Assembly (NCBI GenBank): GCA_944384985.1
Contig: CALWVM010000006.1
Span: 56,820 to 120,819, forward strand
Reading direction: 5' to 3'
Length of the DNA: 64,000 bases
Source: an uncultured Clostridia bacterium
Lineage (GTDB): Bacteria > Bacillota > Clostridia > Oscillospirales > Acutalibacteraceae
The translations under genes and the position numbers were made by a program. The notes under the pieces are model-generated. The model searched no databases, was not told the DNA's origin, and was given only the letters and a program-made list of their open reading frames with translations. Below, piece by piece: positions 52,130-61,606 of this stretch (within the stretch, counting starts at the first letter, position 1; the number at the start of each line of letters is the position of its first letter).

Positions 52130-53668
52130 ATGCGAGACGGCAAAATTAAGGCGTTTGCCCGCAGGGCGTACCATAAATTCAGCCATCAGTCCCTGTTTGT
52201 CAAATACTTCTCGGTATTTCTCGTCATCGTCGCCATCTGTTTTATCGCGCTCGGTGTAACACTGGGCATCTTTGTCACAAACTATTGGAACAACCAGGTG
52301 TCGGTGCTGCTCAAGGAGAATGCAAAATCCGTGGCAGAGTCAACAGCGGAGGTGCTTTCTTCCTGGCTGCGGGATGAGCCGCAGGGTTCGGTGATCTTTA
52401 TCTGCAATAACCTCACCACGATCTCTGAAGCGATCGATGCAGATGTTTTCATGTGCGACCCCGGCGGCAAAATCATTCTCTGCAAGGATCTGCTTTCATC
52501 GGATCTTCTTGTGCGCAATGACGGCGTGTGCAACATTCACAGCGCGTATCAGGTGCCGCAAAGCGTGCTCGACGCGGCGGCGCACGGGGGATATTTTACG
52601 CGCGGCACGCTCGACGGGATGTACGACAAAACGCATTTGGCGGCCGCGGAACCTGTTATGGTCAACGGCGCAGTCGCAGGCTATATCTTTGCCGTGGAGC
52701 CGATGAGCGTCAGTTATCAGGGCTATTTCTTCAATGCGCTTCGCATGTTTGCGTTCGCCTCTCTTTTAGCGCTGTGCGTCGGGTTTGCCGTGATCTACCT
52801 GTTTACGGCAAATCTCATCCGGCCGTTAAAAGAGATGTCCAAGGCGACCAAGGCATATGCGGCGGGCGACTTCAGCCCACGCGTGACCGTGCGCGGCAAA
52901 GACGAGCTTTCGGAGCTTATGGAGGCGTTCAACCGTATGGCGGCGTCGCTTTCCCTGCAGGAGAGTTCGCGGCGCAGCTTTGTCGCGAATGTCTCGCATG
53001 AGCTCAAAACCCCCATGACCACCATCGGCGGTTTTATCGACGGCATCTTAGACGGGACCATCCCGCCCGAACGGCAAAACCATTACCTGCGCATTGTCTC
53101 CGACGAGACCAAGCGGCTCTCGCGGCTTGTGACGTCGATGCTCAACATGTCGAAAATTGAAGCGGGCGAGCTGCAGCTACAATTAAAAAGCTTTGACTTG
53201 TGCCGCGAAATTTTTGATACCATGCTGAATTTTGAGCAGATTATTGATCGTAAGCACATTGAAGTCGTGGGGCTGGACGCGCTGGAACCGACTTATATCT
53301 GCGCCGACCGCGACATGCTGCATCAGGTCATCTACAATCTTGTGGACAACGCAGTGAAATTCACCGAAAACGGCACCATCGGCGTGACGGTGCAACAGAC
53401 GCAGGAAAACACCACCGTCTCGATCCGCAATACAGGCACAACGGGGATTTCCTCCGAAGAGCTTTCCCGCGTGTTTGAGCGATTCTATAAAGTCGATAAA
53501 TCCCGCAGCTATGATACAAAAGGCGCGGGGCTGGGGCTTTATATCTGTAAGACCATTATCGAGATGCACGGCGGCACGATCACGGCGCAAAGCGACGGCA
53601 GCGATTATGTGGAATTTTCTTTCACGCTCCCGAACGTCCCGCCCGGCGGGGAGGACAGCGGGAATTAA
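52130..53668 (+). CDS. Sensor histidine kinase
   Basis: 512 residues. Two helices (about 25-50 and 203-228) bracket an extracellular sensor of about 150 residues; a HAMP linker (228-280), the HisKA box with His290 in NVSHELKTPMTTIGG, and a HATPase domain with NLVDNAVKFTENG (N box) and TKGAGLGLYICKTI (G box) follow. It should autophosphorylate and pass phosphate to the adjacent regulator. The gene starts 3 bases after the regulator stop. Confidence 0.94.
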   Translation: MRDGKIKAFARRAYHKFSHQSLFVKYFSVFLVIVAICFIALGVTLGIFVTNYWNNQVSVLLKENAKSVAESTAEVLSSWLRDEPQGSVIFICNNLTTISEAIDADVFMCDPGGKIILCKDLLSSDLLVRNDGVCNIHSAYQVPQSVLDAAAHGGYFTRGTLDGMYDKTHLAAAEPVMVNGAVAGYIFAVEPMSVSYQGYFFNALRMFAFASLLALCVGFAVIYLFTANLIRPLKEMSKATKAYAAGDFSPRVTVRGKDELSELMEAFNRMAASLSLQESSRRSFVANVSHELKTPMTTIGGFIDGILDGTIPPERQNHYLRIVSDETKRLSRLVTSMLNMSKIEAGELQLQLKSFDLCREIFDTMLNFEQIIDRKHIEVVGLDALEPTYICADRDMLHQVIYNLVDNAVKFTENGTIGVTVQQTQENTTVSIRNTGTTGISSEELSRVFERFYKVDKSRSYDTKGAGLGLYICKTIIEMHGGTITAQSDGSDYVEFSFTLPNVPPGGEDSGN

Positions 53669-53780
53669 CAGCTTGTTTACAAGTCTCCCGAATTTTTTCA
53701 AATGCTGTTAACATCAAGTTAATAACCGCGCATTACGATAATCTCGTCAATCGGAAATCCACGCATGGAGGCGTTTCGAT

Positions 53781-55304
53781 ATGGAAAACGACAACAACAA
53801 TCTCAACCGGAACACACCGCAGCCGGATGCGGAAAATCCGACGCCGAACACGTCGGGCGAACCCACGTCTGCACAGCAGCCCGCCGGGCAGGGGAACGCA
53901 CCCTATACGCCGCCGCAGGGCGCGAATTCGGGCTTTTACGGCAACCCGCACTACACCGCGCCGAATCCGAACGGCGCACCCGCGCAGCCGCCGTATCCGG
54001 GCGCTGCGCCGAACGGGAACCCCAACTATGTCTGGTATGCCGCACCGCAGAAGAAACAGGTGGACCCCGAAAAGTCCAAGCATAAAAAACGCGGCGTAAA
54101 GATCTTTGCGGCTGTTGTGGCGGTCGTTGTGGTGCTGGCGATCGTCGGCACCGTTGTAGCGCTCGTGCGCGGCAACAGCGCCCCAAAAGCGGAAGGTTCA
54201 AAGGAAACGGTAACGGCGGAAATTCACGAATCTCCTACAGCGTCGTCCACCAGTGCGGATGGGGAACTGACCGCAAAGGGCGTTTATGAGAAAATCAAGG
54301 AAAGCTCGGTCGGCGTGCTGGTCTACCAGAGCAGCGCGTTCAGCAACGAGGCGCTTGCAAGCGAGGGCTCGGGCGTTATCGTCGGCGAGGACAGCACCGG
54401 GACGTATACCTACATCGTCACCTGTGCGCACGTCATCAGCGACGGCCAGACCGTCAAAGTGCAGCTTTACGACGAGACGCAGTACGATGCAACCATCGTC
54501 GGCTATGATTCCAAAACGGATATCGGCGTTCTGAGCATCCGTGCTACCGGCCTTACCCCCGCCGAATTCGGGGATTCTGACAGCCTTTCGGTCGGCGAGA
54601 CGGTCTATGCCATCGGCAACCCCGGCGGCGTCGCTTTCGCGGGCTCTTTCACAAACGGTATGGTCTCTGCGATCTCCCGCCCTGTGGACAGCGAGATCGG
54701 CTACGAAATGCTCTGCATCCAGCATACGGCCGCCATCAACCCCGGCAACTCCGGCGGGGCGCTCGTGAATGCATACGGGCAGGTCGTCGGGATCAATTCT
54801 TCGAAGATCGCCAGCACTGAATATGAGGGCATGGGTTTTGCAGTCCCGAGTGTGACCGTTAAGGAAGTGTTTGACGAGATTGTAGCAAACGGCTATGTGA
54901 CCAACCGCCCGAAGCTCGGCATCAACTACTTCCCGGCTTCATCCAACCAGCTTTACAGTATGCTTGTCGGTGCGAATGATCTGCCGGATGGTACGGTGGT
55001 CATCCAGTCCATCAACTCGGACAGCGCACTGGCATCTGAGGATGTGAAGGCGGGGGATATGATTATCCGTGCCAACGGCGAGGATCTGACCACGTCGGAT
55101 ACTCTGCCGGACATCATTGAGAATTCCAACGTGGGTGATTCCATCACACTGACCATCTGTCGTGTGGATCCCTCGGATAACTATTCGATCCGTACCTTCG
55201 ATGTGACGGTGCAGCTTGTGGAGGATCGCGGCAATGCTGCGGCTTCCGAGCCGACATCGCAAAGCTATTATAACCCGTTCGGTGCTTACGGCTACGGCAA
55301 TTAG
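53781..55304 (+). CDS. HtrA/DegP-type membrane-anchored serine protease
   Basis: 507 residues. A Pro/Asn/Gly-rich cytoplasmic N-terminus of about 100 residues and one helix (108-130) precede a trypsin-like domain with His217 in TCAHVISDG, Asp247 in SKTDIGVL and Ser324 in INPGNSGGAL. A PDZ domain (about 385-480) includes VKAGDMIIRANGEDL. It is an extracytoplasmic quality-control protease. It lies 112 bases behind the kinase gene; such trios are a common envelope-stress arrangement. Confidence 0.94.
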   Translation: MENDNNNLNRNTPQPDAENPTPNTSGEPTSAQQPAGQGNAPYTPPQGANSGFYGNPHYTAPNPNGAPAQPPYPGAAPNGNPNYVWYAAPQKKQVDPEKSKHKKRGVKIFAAVVAVVVVLAIVGTVVALVRGNSAPKAEGSKETVTAEIHESPTASSTSADGELTAKGVYEKIKESSVGVLVYQSSAFSNEALASEGSGVIVGEDSTGTYTYIVTCAHVISDGQTVKVQLYDETQYDATIVGYDSKTDIGVLSIRATGLTPAEFGDSDSLSVGETVYAIGNPGGVAFAGSFTNGMVSAISRPVDSEIGYEMLCIQHTAAINPGNSGGALVNAYGQVVGINSSKIASTEYEGMGFAVPSVTVKEVFDEIVANGYVTNRPKLGINYFPASSNQLYSMLVGANDLPDGTVVIQSINSDSALASEDVKAGDMIIRANGEDLTTSDTLPDIIENSNVGDSITLTICRVDPSDNYSIRTFDVTVQLVEDRGNAAASEPTSQSYYNPFGAYGYGN

Positions 55305-55384
55305 CATATTGCCGCAGGATGGGGAATCCTCTGTCCCACGCGGGGCAACCGGCCATTGCTCCCGCCGCACGGTGTTTATATAGA

Positions 55385-55438
55385 GAGGCAAGGGAAGCCG
55401 AGCCCAATATGGTTTCAAACGGCAGCTTTCCTTGCCTC
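55385..55438. repeat. Long imperfect palindrome after htrA
   Basis: GAGGCAAGGGAAGC (55385-55398) pairs with its inverse at 55425-55438 with one G-T pair and a 26-base loop. It is followed by A-run not T-run on the plus strand, so it is not an obvious htrA terminator. Confidence 0.55.
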
Positions 55439-55448
55439 AAAAAAGTGG

Positions 55449-55799
55449 AGCATCGGCAGTGAAACTGCCGGTGCTTCGTCAATTTTATGACTTTGGGATT
55501 GTGTCACCTTAGAAAGCGCTATATGCTTTTATGCGCCGTTGCACACCGCGTTGGGAAACCCCCGACGAGGGTTCCCCACGCAAAACAGTCCAGCGGACTG
55601 TTTTGCTTCCCCTCCTGCGTGTTTCCTGGAAAAGACATTTCGCATCCTGCGGGATGCGACCAAAGGCTCTGCCTTTGGAATCCGCCGCCTTTTGTAAAAG
55701 GCGGGCGAAAACTTTTATATATAATCTTTCAATGTGCAACAACCTTCATGCACAATGCATCATCGGCAGCTTAGCTGCCAGTGCTTCGTCAATTTTATT
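55449..55799. repeat. Intergenic element bounded by direct repeats
   Basis: The left edge (55449-55489) and right edge (55756-55799) both read ATCGGCAG, a short hairpin, CTGCC, then GTGCTTCGTCAATTTTAT. Between them lie four further hairpins: GCAAAACAGTCC/GGACTGTTTTGC near 55580, GCATCC/GGATGC near 55635, CCAAAGG/CCTTTGG near 55660 and CCGCCTTTT/AAAAGGCGG near 55685. No ribosome site or plausible gene is present. This looks like a non-coding mobile or REP-like element filling most of the 572-base gap. Confidence 0.6.
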
Positions 55800-55817
55800 T
55801 GTAAACTTAAATACGCA

Positions 55818-55846
55818 TTGATTTTTGCATGCCGGCGTATTATATT
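55818..55846 (+). promoter_or_regulatory. Promoter of the flavin reductase-like gene
   Basis: TTGATT (55818-55823), 17-base spacer, TATATT (55841-55846). Confidence 0.7.
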
Positions 55847-55876
55847 TATAATTGATCCAATATAGGAGGGATTTCT

Positions 55877-56374
55877 ATGCATGAAATATCTGTCAAAGAC
55901 CTGCAAGCCTCGCCCGTCAAAATGATTGCGGACGACTGGGCGCTGCTTACGGCGGGCAACCCGTCTGACTTTAATACCATGACCGTCAGCTGGGGCGGCG
56001 TCGGCGAACTTTGGGGGCGCGATGTGGTATTCGTCTTTGTCCGCCCGCAGCGCTATACGCGCGAATTTATGGAAAAATACGACCGGTTTACCTTGAGCTT
56101 TTTTGACGGCGGCTGCAAGACGGAAATGGGCGTATGCGGCTCGAAATCCGGCAGAGATATAGACAAATGTGCCGAAACAGGGCTAAAGCCTGTGGCTTTT
56201 GGCGATGCGGTCAGCTTTGAAACGGCAAAAACCGTGTTCGTCTGCAAGAAGCTTGCAAAGTGGGATTTGACGCCGGACGGCTTCTTAGATCCTTCGATCG
56301 CGGCGAATTACACGGCAGAGGATTACCATCGCATGTATGTCGGCGAGATCGAGCATGTGTACCGCTGCGATTGA
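55877..56374 (+). CDS. Flavin reductase-like (FMN-binding split barrel) protein
   Basis: 165 residues. The FMN-binding split-barrel pattern is visible: DDWALLTAGNPSDFNTMTVS, then WGRDVVFVFVRPQRYTREF and KYDRFTLSFFDGG. Members bind FMN and reduce flavins or act in electron transfer; clostridial forms are often called flavoredoxin-like. The ATG is 8 bases after ATAGGAGGG. It is monocistronic. Its redox partner is unknown. Confidence 0.85.
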   Translation: MHEISVKDLQASPVKMIADDWALLTAGNPSDFNTMTVSWGGVGELWGRDVVFVFVRPQRYTREFMEKYDRFTLSFFDGGCKTEMGVCGSKSGRDIDKCAETGLKPVAFGDAVSFETAKTVFVCKKLAKWDLTPDGFLDPSIAANYTAEDYHRMYVGEIEHVYRCD

Positions 56375-56421
56375 TGCGGCAAAAAAAGTTGAAAAATCCG
56401 AATTTTTTTTTGAAAAAAGGC

Positions 56422-56450
56422 TTGCAATTTTTTTTCGTGTGTGCTATACT
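56422..56450 (+). promoter_or_regulatory. Promoter of the lone 5S rRNA
   Basis: TTGCAA (56422-56427), 17-base spacer, TATACT (56445-56450), 45 bases before the mature 5' end. A hairpin GGGAAG/CTTCCC lies in the leader (56467-56485) and may aid processing. Confidence 0.75.
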
Positions 56451-56494
56451 CTATCTCGCGCTTGAGGGAAGTGTGAAGCGCTTCCCCCAAAGCA

Positions 56495-56610
<116 letters not shown>

Positions 56611-56615
56611 ATCAA

Positions 56616-56641
56616 AAAAGCTCTCCAAACGGAGAGCTTTT
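56616..56641 (+). terminator. Terminator of 5S rRNA
   Basis: AAAAGCTCTCC (56616-56626) pairs perfectly with GGAGAGCTTTT (56631-56641), then CTTTTTT. Confidence 0.9.
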
Positions 56642-56672
56642 CTTTTTTCTCTGCTTCTGATTTCGCAAAAAA

Positions 56673-56703
56673 TCGCCGTGTATCAAAACCCGATACACGG
56701 CGA
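56673..56703 (-). terminator. Terminator of the MFS/phosphoesterase operon
   Basis: A perfect 12-bp stem (56673-56684 with 56692-56703) is followed on the minus strand by TTTTTTGCG, 17 bases past the carrier stop. Confidence 0.85.
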
Positions 56704-56720
56704 ATGTATTTCAATAGCTT

Positions 56721-58208
56721 TTATTCGGCGATCTGCATATCGTGCTCCAGTGCAAGTTTCTCACGCATTTTGAGCACTTCCTCGTGTACGCGCTCACGCT
56801 CTGCGCCTGAAAGCTTATAGAACAGGAACGGCAGCCCCGCAAGCAGCATCATAAGTCCGTGAAACACGGTATAGAACAGAAGCAGCATGATTTTTGTATC
56901 CAGCGTCTGCGCCGTGCCGTCGCCCAGGCCCTGCTGGTAGTGGATAATGGAACCGTCGCCATACAGGATTATAGGCGCGAGACCGTTTGCAATCGCGCCG
57001 CTGATTGTGCTGCCCAGGCTGATAAAGAAGCCCAGACTTGCATCCAACCGGCTGCCGCTTTTCAGTTCCAAGTCGTCGAGTACATCTGCCTTGAACATCT
57101 CGGGCAACAGATTCGAAGCGCCGAATTGCAACCCTGTGCCAAACAGGCAGACGATGAACAGGTAGTTGAGCCACGGCATCGTCTCCATGTGTGTGAGATA
57201 AGCGTAGCCCACGCCGAATGCCACGGCGTTGATGCACACGGAATAGAATCCGGAAGCGATATACAGCACGCGGCTTGTAAAGCGTTTTAACAGGCGGCTG
57301 ATGATGAGCATGCCCACCATCGTGCCGATCCCCACAGGCAGCGCAAATAAAAGCATTTTGCTGGTGCTGCCGAGAATGGCCGCTGCAATAAACGGTTCCA
57401 TGAAGGTCGCAATCGCTCGAAACGCTTTCAAAAATTCGCTGGACAAAATGATCCACGCATATTTGCTCCGCACCACGGTAAGAAGCCCTTTTAAGGGGTT
57501 CTTACGTTCGGATTTATAGACGATGCGCTCTTTGATGACGGACATGCCCAAAAGCATGGTGATCGTGCCGACCACGCCGCAAAGAACCGCAGAAATGAAG
57601 TAAGAAAGCGCAGCGTCCTCCGTCCCGTTGTTCGTCGCCTTGACGATCGCCGCAACCACCAGCACAATGAGCTGCGGCGCGGAGTTGCCGATGGCGCTGG
57701 CGATCCCACGGAACGAAAGCAGCTGTTCGCGTTCCTTGTCATTGGGCGTCATGACGGCGGCGACCATCGTGACTGTCCCGCCGAAATAGGTGGCGCATCC
57801 TTGGATAATGGCGAGCGCGCACAGCCAGATCATCAAAACCTTCGGGTTTTGCTGTATAAATCCGGGCGTCCAGAAAATGAGCGCAGTCACCACGCCGCAG
57901 GGGATCGCCGCAATCAGGCCGAGCGGTTTGAATTTCTGGTTTTTCTTGATCTTTTTATTATCCAGAATCAGCGCGTAAAAAAACGATAGCACAAAACACG
58001 CGATCTGCGTAAAAGAGTTGAAAAACGAAACCTGATCGTTTTCGAGCATCAGGACATCTACGAAGTATGCCCGGCGGAACGAATTGACCATGCCGGTCAT
58101 CGAAGAAAAGAAGAACATGGCGAGCAGATATAGGATCCACTCTTTCATCCTCAGGTATTTTTTTTCGTTTGCGGTCGGCAGTTTGCTTGCAACGGAAGCC
58201 GTGCTCAT
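56721..58208 (-). CDS. MFS transporter, GPH/MelB-like
   Basis: 495 residues with 12 predicted helices. Loop and helix patterns (YALILDNKKIKKNQKFKPLG, then TPNDKEREQLLSFRGIASAI) resemble glycoside-pentoside-hexuronide carriers. The C-terminus is a charged helix (GAERERVHEEVLKMREKLAL). Its ATG overlaps the phosphoesterase stop by four bases. It probably imports a sugar or phosphorylated compound handled by the phosphoesterase; the substrate is unknown. Confidence 0.85.
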   Translation of the reverse strand: MSTASVASKLPTANEKKYLRMKEWILYLLAMFFFSSMTGMVNSFRRAYFVDVLMLENDQVSFFNSFTQIACFVLSFFYALILDNKKIKKNQKFKPLGLIAAIPCGVVTALIFWTPGFIQQNPKVLMIWLCALAIIQGCATYFGGTVTMVAAVMTPNDKEREQLLSFRGIASAIGNSAPQLIVLVVAAIVKATNNGTEDAALSYFISAVLCGVVGTITMLLGMSVIKERIVYKSERKNPLKGLLTVVRSKYAWIILSSEFLKAFRAIATFMEPFIAAAILGSTSKMLLFALPVGIGTMVGMLIISRLLKRFTSRVLYIASGFYSVCINAVAFGVGYAYLTHMETMPWLNYLFIVCLFGTGLQFGASNLLPEMFKADVLDDLELKSGSRLDASLGFFISLGSTISGAIANGLAPIILYGDGSIIHYQQGLGDGTAQTLDTKIMLLLFYTVFHGLMMLLAGLPFLFYKLSGAERERVHEEVLKMREKLALEHDMQIAE

Positions 58209-59614
58209 GCCGTATTTCCTCCTTTAGTTCCTTTGTCGGAAAACGTGCGAAGCGGCAGAGTCGCTTCGTAGTCCAGCTGTTTTTCGTCGCCGATGAGTGA
58301 AAGCACAAAGGCGCGCAGATCACAAAACATCGGGTCTTTCTCACCGAGTCTTTTCTCGGCAATGTGCAGCACCGGGTGCAGCCGCCGCAGGAACTTATCC
58401 ACTGCCGCATACATCGGCGTCCCGCGCACATACGGCTCGTTGCCGACGAAGATATTGCGCACGAATTCCACGGCAGTGTCCTTGAGCAGACGGTCTTTTA
58501 TGGATGGATCCACACGGAACCAGAAGATCCGCCCCACGCCGCCGAGCGTCAGTTTTTGCAGGAGCTTGCCCGCAAGCGTAACAGGAACTTTGAGCTTTTT
58601 GTTTTTCTCCGGCCCGCCGAACAGCTGCGTGAAGAAGGCGAAATCATACGCCATGGCGTCGATGATGTCCGTAATCATGCGGTCGAACCGCCAGATGAAG
58701 TATTCCTCGGCGGTTTTCCCGTGTTTATCCCAATCAAAGTCCGCAACCGTGTAAGACTGGACGTGGATCCCCGCATCCGAAAACGTGACCTTGCGGTAGG
58801 CGCACGGGCAGCCGACGAGCGATCCGGTGCATATGTCGGTAATGGTGTTGCCGTTTTTCGTGGTGTATTGCGTGAGGCTCTGCATGTGCATGTGCCCGGT
58901 GAAAATCAAATCCAGCCCCGCGTCGGCAAGTTCGTTTGCACGCTTTTCCCAATCTGTCAGCTTCGCGTCGCCGATCAGGCGCAGAACGGGTGAGCCGGGC
59001 AGCAGGGGATAGTGCATGGTGGCAAATATGTAGTTTCCGCTTTCGTGCGCGAGGCGGATCTGCTCGAGCGCCCACGCCATTTGGTCGTCATAAAAGCCCT
59101 TGAAGTCCTTGCCGTCGCCGTCGCAGTTGAGCACCAAAAGGCGGATGCCGTCCGTCAGCTGCGCGACATAGGAAAGCGTTTTGGGATGCTCGCTGATTGC
59201 TTGCCGGAACCCGAAATCATAGTACAGCTCGCGCAGCTCGTCACGGCGCGTCCCCTCGACAGGGATTTCCTTTTCGCCCACAAAGCCGCACGGCGAGTTG
59301 CCGTCGTTGCAATAGTCGTGGCGCGCCGTGAGCACATAAATTTCCTTGCCCGCGGCTTTCAGCCTTTGCAGTTTTTGGATAAATCCGATGTGGCTTGCCT
59401 TTTCGGCGCGATACACAAGATCGCCGGGGAACACAACGACGTTCGTCTCTTTGTCCGCCGCGATTTGCTGGAACCCCGCGTCGATGATCGCGCCCGTTTC
59501 GGCAATGCACTTCTGATCCGTGCGGCTGCGGCGTTCGTATGCCGGGCCGGAAGCGCCCAGCTTGTTTTCAAAATAGTGTGGATCGGTTACAATATATAAG
59601 CTAAAATTTTCCAA
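58205..59614 (-). CDS. Calcineurin-like metallophosphoesterase
   Basis: 469 residues. Dimetal motifs: IVTDPHY (DxH), FPGDLVYRAEK, MHYPLLPGS and TGHMHMQSL. The usual GNH(D/E) catalytic motif reads TARHDY, so the metal-ligand Asn is replaced by Arg; activity may be altered. The TTG at 59614 lies 6-8 bases after AAGAGGTG, while the GTG at 59623 is inside that site. The C-terminal 170 residues are specific to this clostridial subgroup. It lies between the AraC regulator and the carrier gene in one direction. Confidence 0.85.
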   Translation of the reverse strand: MENFSLYIVTDPHYFENKLGASGPAYERRSRTDQKCIAETGAIIDAGFQQIAADKETNVVVFPGDLVYRAEKASHIGFIQKLQRLKAAGKEIYVLTARHDYCNDGNSPCGFVGEKEIPVEGTRRDELRELYYDFGFRQAISEHPKTLSYVAQLTDGIRLLVLNCDGDGKDFKGFYDDQMAWALEQIRLAHESGNYIFATMHYPLLPGSPVLRLIGDAKLTDWEKRANELADAGLDLIFTGHMHMQSLTQYTTKNGNTITDICTGSLVGCPCAYRKVTFSDAGIHVQSYTVADFDWDKHGKTAEEYFIWRFDRMITDIIDAMAYDFAFFTQLFGGPEKNKKLKVPVTLAGKLLQKLTLGGVGRIFWFRVDPSIKDRLLKDTAVEFVRNIFVGNEPYVRGTPMYAAVDKFLRRLHPVLHIAEKRLGEKDPMFCDLRAFVLSLIGDEKQLDYEATLPLRTFSDKGTKGGNTA

Positions 59615-59693
59615 AAAGCGCACCTCTTTTTATTAGAATATCACAAAAAAATTATGCTTCCAAGGGATTTTATCACTTAAAACATAGAATTTA

Positions 59694-60512
59694 TCACTTC
59701 GCGCTGTTTCGAACACGATTGCGGTATTCCCGTGGTGAACATCCGACCGCCTTGTGAAAACAGCTGGCAAAATACTGCCGGTCTGAAAACGCAAGCAGAT
59801 CCGCAATTTCGCCGATGCGCATGGAAGAATCCTGCAAGTACCGCTTGGCGGTTTCGATTTTGACTTCACTGTAATACTGATACGGCGTTTTGCCGAATTT
59901 TTCACGAAACACATGGATAATGTGGTTCTTCGAATAGTTGAAGTCGCGGCAGATCATATCCAGCGAAAACGGGTGCTCTACATAAAAATCCAGCCGATTG
60001 CGGATTTTGTCGGCAAGGTCCTGCTGCTCGAGCACATTGTGGCTGCGAATATACATGCAGATCTTCAAAAGCGCTTGTGTGACCCGATCGGATTTTTCGG
60101 GGAACGGCATGGCATCGTCCAGACTTGCCTGTACGAGCTCGCGGAAATACGGTTCCACATTGCAGTTCTTGAACAGATAGGTGTCCGCAGGCAGATAGTT
60201 CCGAATAATGCTCTCCGCCACCGGGCCGCAGAATGCTGCAAAATACTTCCGCCACGGCTCGTCCGGGTCGGCGTAATAGGTGTGGCGGCTGCCGAGGGTG
60301 AGCAAAAAAACATCACCCGGCTGTGGGTGCAGCACCTGCCCGTTGATTTCCAGCGTACCCGTGCCGGCAAGAATGTATTCCAGCGAAAGCATATCGCTGT
60401 TTTCCCGCGATATGAAAAAGCCCGTGCCGTCTACGGTTTCCCCTGCGATCTTCGCCGCCGCGGGCACATCCGGGGAAATAAAGCGGGAAAAATCCCGAAA
60501 ATTCTCGACCAT
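59694..60512 (-). CDS. AraC-family transcriptional regulator
   Basis: 272 residues. An N-terminal cupin ligand domain (about 20-110: MLSLEYILAGTGTLEINGQV, then PGDVFLLTLGSRHTYY) and two C-terminal helix-turn-helix motifs (FNYSKNHIIHVFREKFGKTP and IGEIADLLAFSDRQYFASCF then HKAVGCSPREYR). It probably activates the downstream phosphoesterase and carrier genes, which start 79 bases later, in response to a sugar. The ATG lies a rather long 14 bases after GGAAAGG. Confidence 0.92.
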   Translation of the reverse strand: MVENFRDFSRFISPDVPAAAKIAGETVDGTGFFISRENSDMLSLEYILAGTGTLEINGQVLHPQPGDVFLLTLGSRHTYYADPDEPWRKYFAAFCGPVAESIIRNYLPADTYLFKNCNVEPYFRELVQASLDDAMPFPEKSDRVTQALLKICMYIRSHNVLEQQDLADKIRNRLDFYVEHPFSLDMICRDFNYSKNHIIHVFREKFGKTPYQYYSEVKIETAKRYLQDSSMRIGEIADLLAFSDRQYFASCFHKAVGCSPREYRNRVRNSAK

Positions 60513-60663
60513 AATGATTTTTTCAACCTTTCCGCATGAAAAAGTCGATGCATAGCGCATCTTGATTTGGGATGATGTGATATTTTGATATAATCGTATC
60601 ATGCTTTTCGAAAAAGCGCAAGCGCAAATGTGCAAGACTCTTGCGGACGGCGGCTTTTTGGGC

Positions 60664-60693
60664 TTGATTGTGCCGCCGTAGATGCGGTATACT
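60664..60693 (+). promoter_or_regulatory. Promoter of the ECF transporter operon
   Basis: TTGATT (60664-60669), 18-base spacer, TATACT (60688-60693), 31 bases before the GTG start. No riboswitch fold is apparent in the short leader. Confidence 0.65.
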
Positions 60694-60724
60694 GAATAAA
60701 AATCCAAAGAAAGGGGAGAGCGTT

Positions 60725-61606
60725 GTGCGTGCATTTTCGGCTTTGCACCCAAGTGTACTGCTGACCTATTTTCTGTCGGTGCTGCTTTTGACCATGTTTG
60801 CCGAAAATCCCATGCTGCGGTTTTGTGCGCTGCTCGGCGGGCTTCTTTGTGCCGGTTTGCAGCCGCAAAAATCCGGCGGACGCCGCACGGCGGGTATGAC
60901 ATTGCTTCTGCTGCTTGCCGTCGCGCTTTTGAACCCCCTGTTCGTACACGAGGGCGTAACTGTGCTGTTCTGGATTGGGGATACGCCCTTTACGCTGGAA
61001 GCGCTCGTTTACGGCGCTTGCCTTGCCGTGACGCTTGCGGCGGTAATCTTGTGGTGCGGGATTTACAATCGGGCGGTGTCCTCCGAAAAATGGCTGTTTC
61101 TGTTCGGCAAAGCCGCGCCGAGGCTTACGATGACGCTCTATATGGCGCTGCGCTTTCTGCCGGGCTTGCAGCGGCAGCTGCGCGCGGCGGACCGTGCGCA
61201 GACGGCGCTCGGGATGCAAGCGGGCGCTGACCGCAAAAGCCGTATCCGCGGCAAGCTGCGCGTGCTTTCCTCCGTCCTCGCGCTGTCTTTGGAAAATGCC
61301 ATGGAAACTGCCGCGTCCATGCAGGCGCGCGGATATGCGCTGCCCGGACGAACGCACTTCGCGCTGTACCGCTTTTCGGCACGCGACGGCGTGCTGCTCG
61401 CCGCCGTTTTGCTTTTGACGGCAGCGGTCACGGGCGGCATGGCAAGCGGCGCAGCCGCGTATTCGTTTTATCCGCGCGTCACAGCCATCGCCTTGACGCC
61501 CGCCGCCGTTTGCACTTACGCCGCCTTTTTGGCGCTGACGCTTTTGCCCGCTGTTCTGGAAGTTGTGGAGAGAGGGAAATGGAAATTCTGCGTGTCGAAA
61601 ATTTAA
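60725..61606 (+). CDS. ECF transporter transmembrane (T) component
   Basis: 293 residues with five to seven predicted helices, CbiQ/EcfT family. The coupling region has MALRFLPGLQRQLRAADRAQ and MQARGYALPGRTHFALYRF, the second Ala-Arg-Gly motif (ARG) being diagnostic for contact with the ATPases. The GTG follows GGGGAGAGCGTT. Its end overlaps the ATPase gene by 28 bases. It forms the scaffold linking the S component to the double ATPase. Confidence 0.92.
   Translation: MRAFSALHPSVLLTYFLSVLLLTMFAENPMLRFCALLGGLLCAGLQPQKSGGRRTAGMTLLLLLAVALLNPLFVHEGVTVLFWIGDTPFTLEALVYGACLAVTLAAVILWCGIYNRAVSSEKWLFLFGKAAPRLTMTLYMALRFLPGLQRQLRAADRAQTALGMQAGADRKSRIRGKLRVLSSVLALSLENAMETAASMQARGYALPGRTHFALYRFSARDGVLLAAVLLLTAAVTGGMASGAAAYSFYPRVTAIALTPAAVCTYAAFLALTLLPAVLEVVERGKWKFCVSKI

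Noticed and set aside
55531-55821. 96-codon ORF in the htrA downstream gap
   Set aside because: No ribosome site, and it spans hairpins of the intergenic element; such frames are by-products of the repeat.
60614-60724. Cobalamin or other riboswitch before the ECF operon
   Set aside because: The leader after the promoter is only about 30 bases and shows no conserved fold.
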